Positions 27,863 through 40,348 of a DNA stretch of 64,000 nucleotides are shown here, in pieces. The DNA comes from Pandoraea communis. GTDB taxonomy: Bacteria; Pseudomonadota; Gammaproteobacteria; Burkholderiales; Burkholderiaceae. The DNA is taken from positions 682,001 through 746,000 of the forward strand of contig NZ_CABPSJ010000003.1 in NCBI RefSeq assembly GCF_902459745.1, in the 5' to 3' direction. The translations under genes and the position numbers were made by a program. The notes under the pieces are model-generated. The model worked only from the letters and a program-made list of their open reading frames with translations. It searched no databases and was not told the origin of the DNA. The first letter of the stretch is position 1; each line of letters starts with the position of its first letter.

Positions 27863-29089
27863 GTGAAACCGATCCTCAAATCGCAGAAATTGCAGAATGT
27901 CTGTTACGACATTCGTGGGCCCGTGCTCGAACATGCCAAGCGCATGGAAGACGAAGGTCATCGCATCATCAAGCTGAACATCGGTAATCTCGCGCCGTTC
28001 GGCTTCGAGCCGCCCGACGAGATCGTGCAGGACATGATCCGTAATCTGCCGAATTCGGCCGGTTATTCGGATTCGCGGGGCGTGTTCGCGGCGCGCAAGG
28101 CGATCATGCACTACTGCCAGCAAAAGCGCATCAAAGATGTGCGGCTCGACGACATCTACCTCGGCAACGGGGCGTCGGAGCTGATCGTGATGGCCATGCA
28201 GGCGTTGCTCAACGACGGCGACGAAGTCCTCGTACCTGCCCCCGACTACCCGCTCTGGACGGCTGCGGTCAGCTTGTCGGGCGGCACGCCGGTGCATTAC
28301 ATCTGCGACGAGCAGGCCGACTGGCAGCCCGATCTGGCGGATATCCGCAAGAAGATCACCCCGAATACGCGGGCGATCGTCCTCATCAACCCGAACAACC
28401 CGACCGGGGCGCTGTATTCGGACGAACTCCTCAAGGATATCGTCTCGCTCGCCCGCGAGCACAAGCTCATCATTTACGCCGACGAGATTTACGACAAGAT
28501 CGTCTACGACGGCGCAGAGCACACCTCGATCGCGTCGCTTTCCGAGGATGTCCTCACCATTACGTTCAACGGCCTGTCCAAGAGCTATCGCGCTTGCGGC
28601 TATCGCTCAGGCTGGATGGTGGTGTCGGGCGACAAGCGTCCGGCGCGCGACTACATCGAAGGGCTGAACATTCTGGCCTCGATGCGTCTGTGCCCGAATG
28701 TGCCGGGCCAGTACGCCATTCAGACGGCGCTGGGCGGCTATCAGAGCATCAATGACCTGATCGTGCCGGGCGGGCGCCTGTACGAGCAGCGCGAGATCGC
28801 CCACCGTATGCTCACCGACATTCCCGGTGTGACCTGCGTGAAGCCGAAGGCGGCGCTGTACTTGTTCCCGCGTCTCGATCCTGCGGTGTATCCCATCGCC
28901 AACGATCAGGACTTCATCCTCCAGTTGCTGCTCGAAGAGAAGGTCCTGCTGGTGCAGGGCAGCGGCTTCAACTGGATGCATCCCGACCATTTCCGCGTGG
29001 TGTTCCTGCCTCACGAGGGCGACCTGGAAGACGCCATCAGTCGCATTGCCCGCTTCCTGGACGGTTATCGCCGTCGCCACGGCAAGTGA
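27863..29089 (+). CDS. alaA: Alanine-type class I aminotransferase (AlaA-like)
   Basis: PLP-dependent aminotransferase, 408 residues from the GTG at 27863 (MKPILKSQKLQNVCYDIRGPV), which matches the family N-terminus. NPNNPTG lies at 176-182 and the PLP lysine K240 in FNGLSKSYR, with the PLP-phosphate Arg in the following SYRACGYRSG. AlaA makes alanine from pyruvate and glutamate; with hom and thrC downstream, a role in feeding aspartate-family metabolism is plausible. The 50 in-frame codons upstream look like leader, not protein. It ends 37 bases before hom. Confidence 0.88.
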   Translation: MKPILKSQKLQNVCYDIRGPVLEHAKRMEDEGHRIIKLNIGNLAPFGFEPPDEIVQDMIRNLPNSAGYSDSRGVFAARKAIMHYCQQKRIKDVRLDDIYLGNGASELIVMAMQALLNDGDEVLVPAPDYPLWTAAVSLSGGTPVHYICDEQADWQPDLADIRKKITPNTRAIVLINPNNPTGALYSDELLKDIVSLAREHKLIIYADEIYDKIVYDGAEHTSIASLSEDVLTITFNGLSKSYRACGYRSGWMVVSGDKRPARDYIEGLNILASMRLCPNVPGQYAIQTALGGYQSINDLIVPGGRLYEQREIAHRMLTDIPGVTCVKPKAALYLFPRLDPAVYPIANDQDFILQLLLEEKVLLVQGSGFNWMHPDHFRVVFLPHEGDLEDAISRIARFLDGYRRRHGK

Positions 29090-29126
29090 TGCGCGCCAAC
29101 CGATTTCGACTTTTGAGTAAAACTGC

Positions 29127-30437
<1,311 letters not shown>

Positions 30438-30492
30438 GCGCCTGGGCGCCGGCGTCTGGCCACATGAACCGATACGACAGGACACGACCCAC

Positions 30493-31959
30493 ATGAAATA
30501 CATCTCCACGCGCGGCGCGGGCCTGACCTCGGGCGAGCCGCAATCGTTTTCCAGCATTCTGCTCGGCGGTCTGGCACCGGATGGTGGCCTGTATCTGCCG
30601 ACGCAATACCCGCAAGTGACTGCCGACGAGTTGCGCGCCTGGCGACAGTTGTCGTACGCCGATCTGGCCGCCAAGGTGCTGACCAAGTTCGCAGGCGATA
30701 TTCCGGCTGAAACGCTGGCGGACCTGACGAAGCGCACGTACACCGCCGAGGTGTACTGCAACGTGCGTCCGGGGGAGGACGCCGCCGAGATCACGCCGCT
30801 GCTGCCGCTAGGTGTCGAGAAGGACACGCAACTCTCGCTGCTGGCGCTCTCGAACGGCCCGACGCTCGCGTTCAAAGACATGGCCATGCAGTTGCTGGGC
30901 AACCTGTTCGAGTACGCACTGGCGCAGCATGGCGACGCGCTCAACATTCTCGGCGCGACGTCGGGTGACACGGGCAGCGCGGCCGAGTACGCCATGCGTG
31001 GCAAGGAAGGCATTCGCGTCTTCATGCTCTCGCCTGCGGGCAAGATGAGCGCGTTCCAGACGGCACAGATGTACAGCCTGCAAGACCCGAACATCTTCAA
31101 CCTCTCGGTCGAAGGCGTATTCGACGATGCGCAGGATATCGTCAAGGCGGTCTCGAACGATCATGCCTACAAGGCGCGCTACAAGATCGGCACGGTCAAT
31201 TCGATCAACTGGGCGCGTGTCGTGGCGCAGGTCGTGTACTACTTCAAGGGGTATTTCGCGGCCACGGGCGGCAAGGCAGGGCAGGACGGCGAAGTGTCGT
31301 TCACGGTGCCGTCGGGCAACTTCGGCAACGTTTGCGCGGGCCATATCGCGCGCATGATGGGCCTGCCGATCCGCAAGCTGGTCGTGGCGACGAACGAGAA
31401 CGACGTGCTCGACGAATTCTTCCGCACGGGCCGTTACCGCGTGCGCAAATCCGCCGAAACGTTCCACACGAGCAGCCCGAGCATGGACATCTCGAAGGCA
31501 TCGAATTTCGAGCGATTCCTGTTCGATCTGCTGGGTCGCGATGCCACGGCGACCGCCGGGCTGCTGTCGAAAGTGGAGCGCGAAGGCGGCTTCGATCTGT
31601 CGGGTACCGAGGCGTTCGCCCGAGTGGCGCAGTTCGGTTTCGTTTCAGGCCGCAGCACGCACGCCGATCGCGTGACGACGATTCAGGACGTGGCCAAGCG
31701 CTACGGCGTGGTCATCGATACGCACACGGCCGATGGCGTAAAGGTGGCTCGCGAAGCCCTCGAGCCCGGTGTGCCGATGGTGGTGCTCGAGACCGCGCAG
31801 CCCGCGAAGTTTGCCGAGACGATTCGCGAGGCGTTGCATCGTGAGCCGCCGCGGCCTGCCGGGTTCGAGCAGCTCGAATCGCTGCCGCAACGTTTCGAGA
31901 CCGTGCCGAACGACGTGGCTCGCGTGAAGGCCTACATCGCGGAGCACACCGGCCTGTAA
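30493..31959 (+). CDS. thrC: Threonine synthase
   Basis: PLP enzyme that converts O-phosphohomoserine to threonine. The 488-residue size is that of the longer class found in proteobacteria and yeast. The PLP lysine is K128 in GPTLAFKDMAMQLLG; GATSGDTGSAAEYAMRG near 156-172 binds the cofactor phosphate; PSGNFGNVCAGHIARMMGLP near 272-291 is typical. It ends 41 bases before moeA. thrB is not in the window. Confidence 0.97.
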   Translation: MKYISTRGAGLTSGEPQSFSSILLGGLAPDGGLYLPTQYPQVTADELRAWRQLSYADLAAKVLTKFAGDIPAETLADLTKRTYTAEVYCNVRPGEDAAEITPLLPLGVEKDTQLSLLALSNGPTLAFKDMAMQLLGNLFEYALAQHGDALNILGATSGDTGSAAEYAMRGKEGIRVFMLSPAGKMSAFQTAQMYSLQDPNIFNLSVEGVFDDAQDIVKAVSNDHAYKARYKIGTVNSINWARVVAQVVYYFKGYFAATGGKAGQDGEVSFTVPSGNFGNVCAGHIARMMGLPIRKLVVATNENDVLDEFFRTGRYRVRKSAETFHTSSPSMDISKASNFERFLFDLLGRDATATAGLLSKVEREGGFDLSGTEAFARVAQFGFVSGRSTHADRVTTIQDVAKRYGVVIDTHTADGVKVAREALEPGVPMVVLETAQPAKFAETIREALHREPPRPAGFEQLESLPQRFETVPNDVARVKAYIAEHTGL

Positions 31960-32000
31960 GCCGGCGATTGCTCTGTCCTCTGACTTCCGGGCCATTCGTC

Positions 32001-33212
32001 ATGCTGAGTACACAAGAAGCGCTTGATGCCGTGCTGGCGGCCGCCCGCCCGCTCGATCGGAGTGAGACGGTCGACACGCTGGCGGCCAACGGCCGCGTGC
32101 TGGCGGCCGACGTGATCGCCACCCTCGACGTGCCCCCCATGGACACGAGCGCCATGGACGGTTACGCGGTGCGGGTGGCCGATTTGCCGGGGGGCGAGAC
32201 GGTGTTGCCGGTCTCGCAACGCATTCCGGCGGGGCATGCGCCCGAGCCGCTCGCCGGCGGTACGGCGGCGCGCATCTTCACGGGGGCGCCGGTGCCGCAA
32301 GGTGCCGATGCCGTCGTTATGCAAGAGCAGTGCGAGGCTCGCGACGATGGTTCGGTCGTCATTCGTCATACCCCGGCCGAAGGTGAATTCGTCAATCGGC
32401 AAGGGGCGGATATTCGGCGCGGCAGCGTTGTGCTCGCCGCAGGCACGCGGCTGCGGGCGCCTGCGCTGGGGCTGGCTGCCTCCGTCGGTATGGCGAAGCT
32501 GCAAGTCGCACGCCGCCTGCGTGTGGCGGTGTTCTTCACCGGTGACGAACTGACGATGCCCGGCGAGACGTTGCGCGCGGGCAGCATCTACAACTCCAAC
32601 CGCTTCGTGCTGCGTAGCCTGTTGGAGAATCTGGGTTGCGAGATGACCGATTACGGCATCGTCCCGGACAATCTGGCTGCCACGCGGGCGATTCTGCGCG
32701 ACGCCGCACGTGCCAACGACCTGATCCTCACGTCCGGCGGTGTGTCGGTGGGGGAGGAAGATCACGTCAAACCGGCGGTGGAGGCCGAGGGCCGCCTCAG
32801 TCTGTGGCAGATCGCCCTCAAGCCGGGCAAGCCGCTGGCGTACGGTGAAGTCAATCGTGCGGGCGGCGAGACGGCGCACTTCATCGGCTTGCCGGGCAAT
32901 CCGGTGTCGAGCTTCGTGACATTCCTGCTGTTCGTGCGTCCGTTCATCTTGCGGTTGCAGGGTGTCACGGACGTGGCGCCGCGTCGCATCGCCATGCGCG
33001 CCGATTTCACGCAGACGAAGGCGGATCGCCGCAACGAGTTCGTGCGCGCCCGGATCAATGCTCAGGGCGGCCTTGACGCCTTTCCCAACCAGAGTTCGGC
33101 GGTCCTCACGTCGACCGTGTGGGGCGACGGCCTCATCGACAATCCCCCGGGCCATCGCATCGAAGCCGGGCAGACAGTGGCGTTCCTGCCGTTCTCCGAC
33201 CTCCTATATTGA
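32001..33212 (+). CDS. moeA: Molybdopterin molybdenumtransferase MoeA
   Basis: Inserts molybdate into adenylylated molybdopterin in molybdenum cofactor biosynthesis. The 403-residue protein has VPPMDTSAMDGYAVR near 48-62, IFTGAPVPQGADAVVMQE near 91-108, the MogA-like domain with TSGGVSVGEEDHV near 244-256 and GLPGNPVSSFVTF near 297-309. Start ATG 32001; the ORF can be read 11 codons further upstream but without support. It is followed by moaD and moaE, making a Moco mini-cluster downstream of thrC. Confidence 0.95.
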   Translation: MLSTQEALDAVLAAARPLDRSETVDTLAANGRVLAADVIATLDVPPMDTSAMDGYAVRVADLPGGETVLPVSQRIPAGHAPEPLAGGTAARIFTGAPVPQGADAVVMQEQCEARDDGSVVIRHTPAEGEFVNRQGADIRRGSVVLAAGTRLRAPALGLAASVGMAKLQVARRLRVAVFFTGDELTMPGETLRAGSIYNSNRFVLRSLLENLGCEMTDYGIVPDNLAATRAILRDAARANDLILTSGGVSVGEEDHVKPAVEAEGRLSLWQIALKPGKPLAYGEVNRAGGETAHFIGLPGNPVSSFVTFLLFVRPFILRLQGVTDVAPRRIAMRADFTQTKADRRNEFVRARINAQGGLDAFPNQSSAVLTSTVWGDGLIDNPPGHRIEAGQTVAFLPFSDLLY

Positions 33213-33251
33213 GAGACAGGCCCGTTGCATTTGCGGTGGGCCAGCCAGACT

Positions 33252-33509
33252 ATGCAGATCGATCTTCGCTTTTTCGCCAGCGTCCGTGAGGCGCTGAATG
33301 TCGCTGAGGAGCGCGTCGAGGTTCCGGCCGGGATTGCCACGGTGGGAGACGTGCGTCAGTGGCTGTGCGGTCGCGGCCCGGTCTGGGCCGAGACGCTGGG
33401 GGCGCAGCGCTCGCTGCGTATGGCGCTAAACCATACGATGGTGCCGGCCGCCACGCGCCTGACCGAGGGGTGCGAAGTCGCGTTCTTCCCGCCCGTCACG
33501 GGCGGTTGA
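33252..33509 (+). CDS. moaD: Molybdopterin synthase sulfur-carrier subunit MoaD
   Basis: Ubiquitin-like 85-residue protein whose C-terminal Gly-Gly (VAFFPPVTGG) is adenylylated and thiocarboxylated to donate sulfur to cyclic pyranopterin monophosphate. The core MQIDLRFFASVREAL is typical. Start ATG 33252, preferred to the TTG nine codons upstream. It lies 39 bases after moeA and 54 bases before moaE, the other subunit of the synthase. Confidence 0.95.
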   Translation: MQIDLRFFASVREALNVAEERVEVPAGIATVGDVRQWLCGRGPVWAETLGAQRSLRMALNHTMVPAATRLTEGCEVAFFPPVTGG

Positions 33510-33563
33510 GCCGCAATCGCTTACCCGCCATAGCGAAACACTGAACAAGGAGACACCGCCACC

Positions 33564-34046
33564 ATGCCGATTCGCGTACAGATGGAGGATTTCGACCTGT
33601 CGGAGGAGATTCGCCAACTGCGCGCGGGCGATCTGCGTGTGGGGGCTGTGGCGAGCTTTGTCGGCACGGTGCGTGATCTGAACGACGGCAAGGATGTTTC
33701 GCGCATGACCCTCGAGCACTATCCGGGCATGACGGAGAAGGCGCTGGAGGCGATCGTCGTGCAGGCCCGCGAGCGTTGGCGCCTGTTCGACGCGCTGGTG
33801 ATCCACCGCTACGGCGATCTGGGGCCGGGCGATCAGATCGTGCTGGTCGCTGTCACGTCGGCCCATCGGGGGGATGCCTTCGCCGCGTGCGAGTTCATCA
33901 TGGACTATCTGAAGACCGAGGCGCCGTTCTGGAAGAAGGAATCGACGCCGCAGGGCGAGCGCTGGGTCGATGCGCGCGAGACCGATACTGCTGCGCGGGA
34001 CCGCTGGGTGACGGCCGAAACGTCTGGCTCGGCGGAAAATCGCTGA
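33564..34046 (+). CDS. moaE: Molybdopterin synthase catalytic subunit MoaE
   Basis: Large subunit of molybdopterin synthase, 160 residues. It shows VGAVASFVGTVRDLN near 28-42, LEHYPGMTEKALEAI near 52-66, RYGDLGPGDQIVLVAVTSAHRG near 83-104, and the active-site lysines in KTEAPFWKKES near 118-128. An acaaggagacaccgcc Shine-Dalgarno precedes the ATG. Last gene of the hom-thrC-moeA-moaD-moaE run; it converges on the haemoglobin gene 66 bases away. Confidence 0.96.
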   Translation: MPIRVQMEDFDLSEEIRQLRAGDLRVGAVASFVGTVRDLNDGKDVSRMTLEHYPGMTEKALEAIVVQARERWRLFDALVIHRYGDLGPGDQIVLVAVTSAHRGDAFAACEFIMDYLKTEAPFWKKESTPQGERWVDARETDTAARDRWVTAETSGSAENR

Positions 34047-34112
34047 TTTTCTGTTTTTTTGCTAAAAAACGTCGGCAAACGTTCGGAATTTTCGCCGATC
34101 AGGTCATGCGAG

Positions 34113-34598
34113 TCATGCGTGGGGCTGCGTCGGTTTTGCCTGCTTCACGCTGTCGAGTAGCGCCTTCTGCGCCGGGGGCAGCGTGTACTCCCATCCGAAC
34201 AGATTCAATTGAAGGCTCTCCGCGATACGGATGGCCGGCTCCGCAAAGGCGAAGGCGGCCTGCGGCTCGAACAGGTTATCCAGCGTATCGAAGAATAGGG
34301 CGAGCCAGCGGCTGAAATGCGCTCCGCTCAGGTGACCAAAGGGCTGGTGAGCCTGCGTCACGTTGCCGCGGTACCGTTTTGCGCCGAGCACGATGCTGGA
34401 CCAGAACCCCACCATTTTTTCCAGATGCATGTCCCAGCGGCCTTCGAGCGCTTGCCGGAAAACCGGCCCGAGCATGTCGTCGTCGCGAATCCGCCCGTAG
34501 AACGTGTGGACGAGCAGGCGCACGGCATCTTCGTCAATCTCCGCGAGGCGCTTTTCGGGCCATTCGCCGGGTGTTTGGTGGGATGTTTCAGCAGGCAT
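34113..34598 (-). CDS. Group III truncated haemoglobin
   Basis: A haem-binding 2-over-2 globin of 161 residues. LVHTFYGRIRDDDMLGPVFRQAL near 29-51 covers helices B-C. The group III signature follows: WDMHLEKMVGFWSSIVLGAKRYRGN near 55-79, then HQPFGHLSGAHFSRWLALF near 83-101 with the proximal His. Proposed roles of the group are in O2 or NO handling under low oxygen; the role here is unknown. Transcribed divergently from clpB, 274 bases apart. Confidence 0.88.
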   Translation of the reverse strand: MPAETSHQTPGEWPEKRLAEIDEDAVRLLVHTFYGRIRDDDMLGPVFRQALEGRWDMHLEKMVGFWSSIVLGAKRYRGNVTQAHQPFGHLSGAHFSRWLALFFDTLDNLFEPQAAFAFAEPAIRIAESLQLNLFGWEYTLPPAQKALLDSVKQAKPTQPHA

Positions 34599-34810
34599 TG
34601 GGGGGAATCACCGGGGTGGGCGCCCGCGCCACTTCTCGTGTTTCGGCGCCGGAACGACGCATGGTGCGGCACGCTAAAAGTGGCTATTATGAGCTTCAAA
34701 CCTGGGCGTGTCCTGCGGTTGTTTCACGCTGCCGAACCCTCCCGTCGCAAGCCCTGATACCGGCTTTCACCGGCGTGGCGCGAAATGTCAATCGTCGCGC
34801 TGTAATGCCC

Positions 34811-34839
34811 CTTGAAACCCCAGGGGATTGTCCGCACAT
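34811..34839 (+). promoter_or_regulatory. Sigma32 (heat-shock)-type promoter of clpB
   Basis: CTTGAAA (34811-34817) matches the sigma32 -35 exactly. After 14 bases comes CCGCACAT (34832-34839), matching 5 of 7 informative positions of CCCCATnT. The site is 33 bases before the clpB ATG, and clpB is a classic sigma32 target. Confidence 0.65.
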
Positions 34840-34872
34840 CCGATCCAGAAAGATTTCTAACCGGAGCACTAG

Positions 34873-37500
<2,628 letters not shown>

Positions 37501-37524
37501 GCCTGAGTAGGACAAACCTGATCG

Positions 37525-37560
37525 ATCCCCGTGCTCCGAGAGGAGCGCGGGGATTTTTTT
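37525..37560 (+). terminator. Intrinsic terminator after clpB
   Basis: 13-bp stem atccccgtgctcc/ggagcgcggggat (one G.U pair) with a GAGA tetraloop and seven T. The following 220 bases to the DUF2306 gene show no further feature. Confidence 0.93.
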
Positions 37561-37782
37561 GTCTATTTTTTTACGCGTGACACCTGGCATCGTCGTGTCA
37601 CAATCATCGGCGAAAATGCGCGGCCGCAGCACGTCACCGCGCGATGCCCGCCGCCCGTCGCTTGCCGTTTGCGCCGGCCGTTCGCCGTTGGCGGCGTGTT
37701 GACGCCATTCGTCGCAAGACGGCTGCGTGCGTCGGGACAGGTTTTTATCGTAGCGCCATGATCCGTACACAGCGAGGACGTC

Positions 37783-38328
37783 ATGGCGACGATGGTGGGA
37801 ATGCACTTGGGGGCTGCGGTAGCGGCCGTACTGTTGGGCGTCGGTATTCTGCTCATGCGACGCGGCACATCGCGGCACCGTTGGGTCGGCCGGTCGTGGG
37901 TGGCGGCGATGGCCGTGACGGCAGCGACGAGCTTCGGGATCCGTGAACTCGGCGGGGGCCATCTGTCGTGGCTGCACGCACTCTCGGCTTACGTGCTGAC
38001 CGGTCTGGTGCTGGCGGTGGTGGCGATACGGCGGGGTAACGTGAGCGCACATCGCCGGCAGATGCTGGGCCTGTACGCCGGGCTAGTGATCGCCGGCGGC
38101 GCTGCCGTCCTGATGCCGGGGCGGGTGCTCAACAGCGCGCTGACGCAGATGTGGCACCATGAGGCAGCCGCCGCGCCGGGGGGCGCAGGTGGGGCGAGCG
38201 GCACCGAAACGTCGGTCACCCGCAACGGCAGGAACAGCGATAAGCAAGCAGGGGCACTAAAACAAACGCAAAGGGCGCCAGAAGCCGGGCCAGGCTCGCT
38301 CGCCATGACAGGCGGGGCAGGCGCATGA
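37783..38328 (+). CDS. DUF2306-like membrane protein
   Basis: A 181-residue protein with four predicted membrane spans (about 5-23, 35-53, 62-82, 95-113) and a hydrophilic C-terminal tail from about 135 (Gly/Ala-rich, then Thr/Ser/Lys-rich). The pattern RGTSRHRWVGRSWVAAM and HRRQMLGLYAGL is that of DUF2306 proteins. The stop overlaps the start of the sensor kinase by 4 bases, so it is translated with it and may be part of the signalling unit. Molecular function unknown. Confidence 0.72.
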   Translation: MATMVGMHLGAAVAAVLLGVGILLMRRGTSRHRWVGRSWVAAMAVTAATSFGIRELGGGHLSWLHALSAYVLTGLVLAVVAIRRGNVSAHRRQMLGLYAGLVIAGGAAVLMPGRVLNSALTQMWHHEAAAAPGGAGGASGTETSVTRNGRNSDKQAGALKQTQRAPEAGPGSLAMTGGAGA

Positions 38329-39497
38329 AACGCATGTCGACGATGAGACAACCGCAATCCGTTGAGCGCGCACACGCAGGCCCCGTCAAAGTGACGAGAG
38401 GCCTGTGGCCGACGTTTTTTCGCGAACTCGTGGGTGTGGGGCTCTTCAACACGGTCATCGCCCTGATCCTCTTTTTTGTCGGTTTCGGTGGCACCTTCGT
38501 ACAGAATTTCGTTTTCAGTCAGTGCATCGGCATTTCCATCACCGCGTTTGTCGACGGTGGACGGCGCGCGATCTGGCGTGACGGCGCGCCGGCGACGGCG
38601 CCGTTCCTGCTGCTCGTGGCGTTCGGTTGTGCGGCCGGGCTCGTGTCAGGCATCGCCATCGGTACCGCGCTGCTGGGACTGCCGATCTCGATGTGGCGGC
38701 CGTTGAACGGACACTCGCTGCCCATCGTGCTGCTCATCGCGTTGCTTGCCACCGGCATCGGCACGTATCACGGGTGGTCGCGCGCGCGGCTGTCGCAGTT
38801 GCGCGAAGCGACGGCGCAGCAGGCGCTGCGCGAGGCGGCGGCGGAAAAGGCACTCGTCCACGCACAATTGCAGACACTGCAGGCGCAACTGGAGCCGCAC
38901 TTTCTGTTCAATGTGCTCGCCAATCTGGACTCGCTCGTCGCGAGCGATCCGGCGCGCGCACGGACCTTGCTCGGGCATCTCAACCGGTTCTTGCGCGCGT
39001 CGCTCGCGGCCACACGGGCCAAGGTCACGACGTTGGCCGACGAATTCACGCTGCTCGAAGCCTTGATGGCGATCCAGCAAGTGCGCTTCGGCGAACGGCT
39101 GCGTTACACGCTCGATTTGCCCGAGGATTGCCGCACGTTGCAGGTGCCCCCGATGCTGGTGCAACCGCTTGTCGAGAACGCGGTCAAGCATGGTGTAGAA
39201 CCGCTTGCAGGCGGCGCTTCGGTGGATGTCAGCGCCCGGCGCGAGCGTTCGGCGAACGGCGAATGGCAAGTGGTGGTGCGCGTGGCGGATGACGGCGCGG
39301 GCTTTCGTGCCGCCGTGCGAAGCAATGTGCCCGAGCCTGTGGGGGGCGTCGGCCTGACGAATATTCGAGAGCGCCTGCGGGTGCTCTATGGCGACACTGC
39401 GCGCCTCACGCTCACCGAGAGCGTGCCGCGAGGCGTTGTCGCAACGTTGCGTTTGCCTGTGGGGTTCTCCGGGCCGCAAACGGTGCCAACGGCATAG
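38325..39497 (+). CDS. LytS/YehU-type membrane sensor histidine kinase
   Basis: A 390-residue kinase with about four N-terminal membrane spans (35-145), a short coiled coil (about 152-188), the His_kinase domain with phospho-acceptor H192 in LEPHFLFNVLANLDS, and an HATPase domain with the N box LVENAVKHG near 285-293 and DDGAG. It phosphorylates the LytTR regulator 26 bases downstream. The signal is unknown; coupling to the DUF2306 gene suggests a membrane cue. Confidence 0.9.
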   Translation: MKRMSTMRQPQSVERAHAGPVKVTRGLWPTFFRELVGVGLFNTVIALILFFVGFGGTFVQNFVFSQCIGISITAFVDGGRRAIWRDGAPATAPFLLLVAFGCAAGLVSGIAIGTALLGLPISMWRPLNGHSLPIVLLIALLATGIGTYHGWSRARLSQLREATAQQALREAAAEKALVHAQLQTLQAQLEPHFLFNVLANLDSLVASDPARARTLLGHLNRFLRASLAATRAKVTTLADEFTLLEALMAIQQVRFGERLRYTLDLPEDCRTLQVPPMLVQPLVENAVKHGVEPLAGGASVDVSARRERSANGEWQVVVRVADDGAGFRAAVRSNVPEPVGGVGLTNIRERLRVLYGDTARLTLTESVPRGVVATLRLPVGFSGPQTVPTA

Positions 39498-39523
39498 GTT
39501 TCCAGTCCCAGAGAGTGCAGTGC

Positions 39524-40348
39524 ATGACATCCCCCGTTGCCCTGATTGCCGAAGATGAACCTTTGCTCGCCGACGCGTTGCGCACCATGCTTGCGCAGAC
39601 GTGGCCCGGGTTGCATGTGCTGCCCGTAGCACCGGACGGGACGTCGGCGATTGCCGCCATCGCGCAGACACAGCCGGATGTCGTTTTTCTCGATATCTCC
39701 ATGCCTGGCGCGACCGGACTCGACGTCGCTCGCGCATGCGCGCGGCTGGCCCGGCCGCCGCAGATCGTGTTCGTGACGGCGTTCGATCGGTTCGCGCTCG
39801 ACGCGTTCGACGCGGCCGCCGTTGACTATCTGCTCAAACCGGTGGAGCCCGATCGTCTGGCGCGCACGGTGGCACGGGTGCGCGAACGTCTGGCCATGCC
39901 GGACAGCAACGCGCTTTCGCAACTGCTGACGACATTGCGCACGCATCTGGAGGCGGGAGCCCAGTCAGGGCAGCAGGACGGCGCGCCGGAGCCACGTATC
40001 GCCCCGCCCACGGATACCCGCGAGTATCTGCGGTTTGTCCGGGCCTCGGTGCACGACGAGATTCGCATCGTCCCCGTCGAGGATGTGTGCTTTTTCGAGG
40101 CCGCCGACAAGTACGTCGTGGTGGCGACGACCGACGGCGATCTGCTGATCCGCACGAGTCTGCGGGAATTGATGCCGCAACTCGATCCGTCGCGCTTCTG
40201 GCAGGTGCATCGCAGTACGGTGGTCAACGTTGCCGAAGTCGTGAGCGCACAGCACACGCCGTTGGGCCGTCTCACACTCAAGCTCAAGCGTCGCAAGGAT
40301 CGCGTGGCGGTCAGTCGTCAGTATGCGCATCTGTTCCGGCAGATGTAG
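39524..40348 (+). CDS. LytTR-family response regulator
   Basis: A 274-residue regulator: receiver domain (about 4-120) with acidic D11/E12 and phospho-acceptor D57 in VVFLDISMPG, then a linker, then a LytTR DNA-binding domain (about 165-272: VEDVCFFEAADKYVVVATTDG.LLIRTSLREL). The start is ATG 39524 with gagag eight bases upstream; a GTG three codons upstream is less likely. Partner of the kinase just upstream. Its last 38 bases overlap the AraC gene on the other strand. Confidence 0.9.
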   Translation: MTSPVALIAEDEPLLADALRTMLAQTWPGLHVLPVAPDGTSAIAAIAQTQPDVVFLDISMPGATGLDVARACARLARPPQIVFVTAFDRFALDAFDAAAVDYLLKPVEPDRLARTVARVRERLAMPDSNALSQLLTTLRTHLEAGAQSGQQDGAPEPRIAPPTDTREYLRFVRASVHDEIRIVPVEDVCFFEAADKYVVVATTDGDLLIRTSLRELMPQLDPSRFWQVHRSTVVNVAEVVSAQHTPLGRLTLKLKRRKDRVAVSRQYAHLFRQM

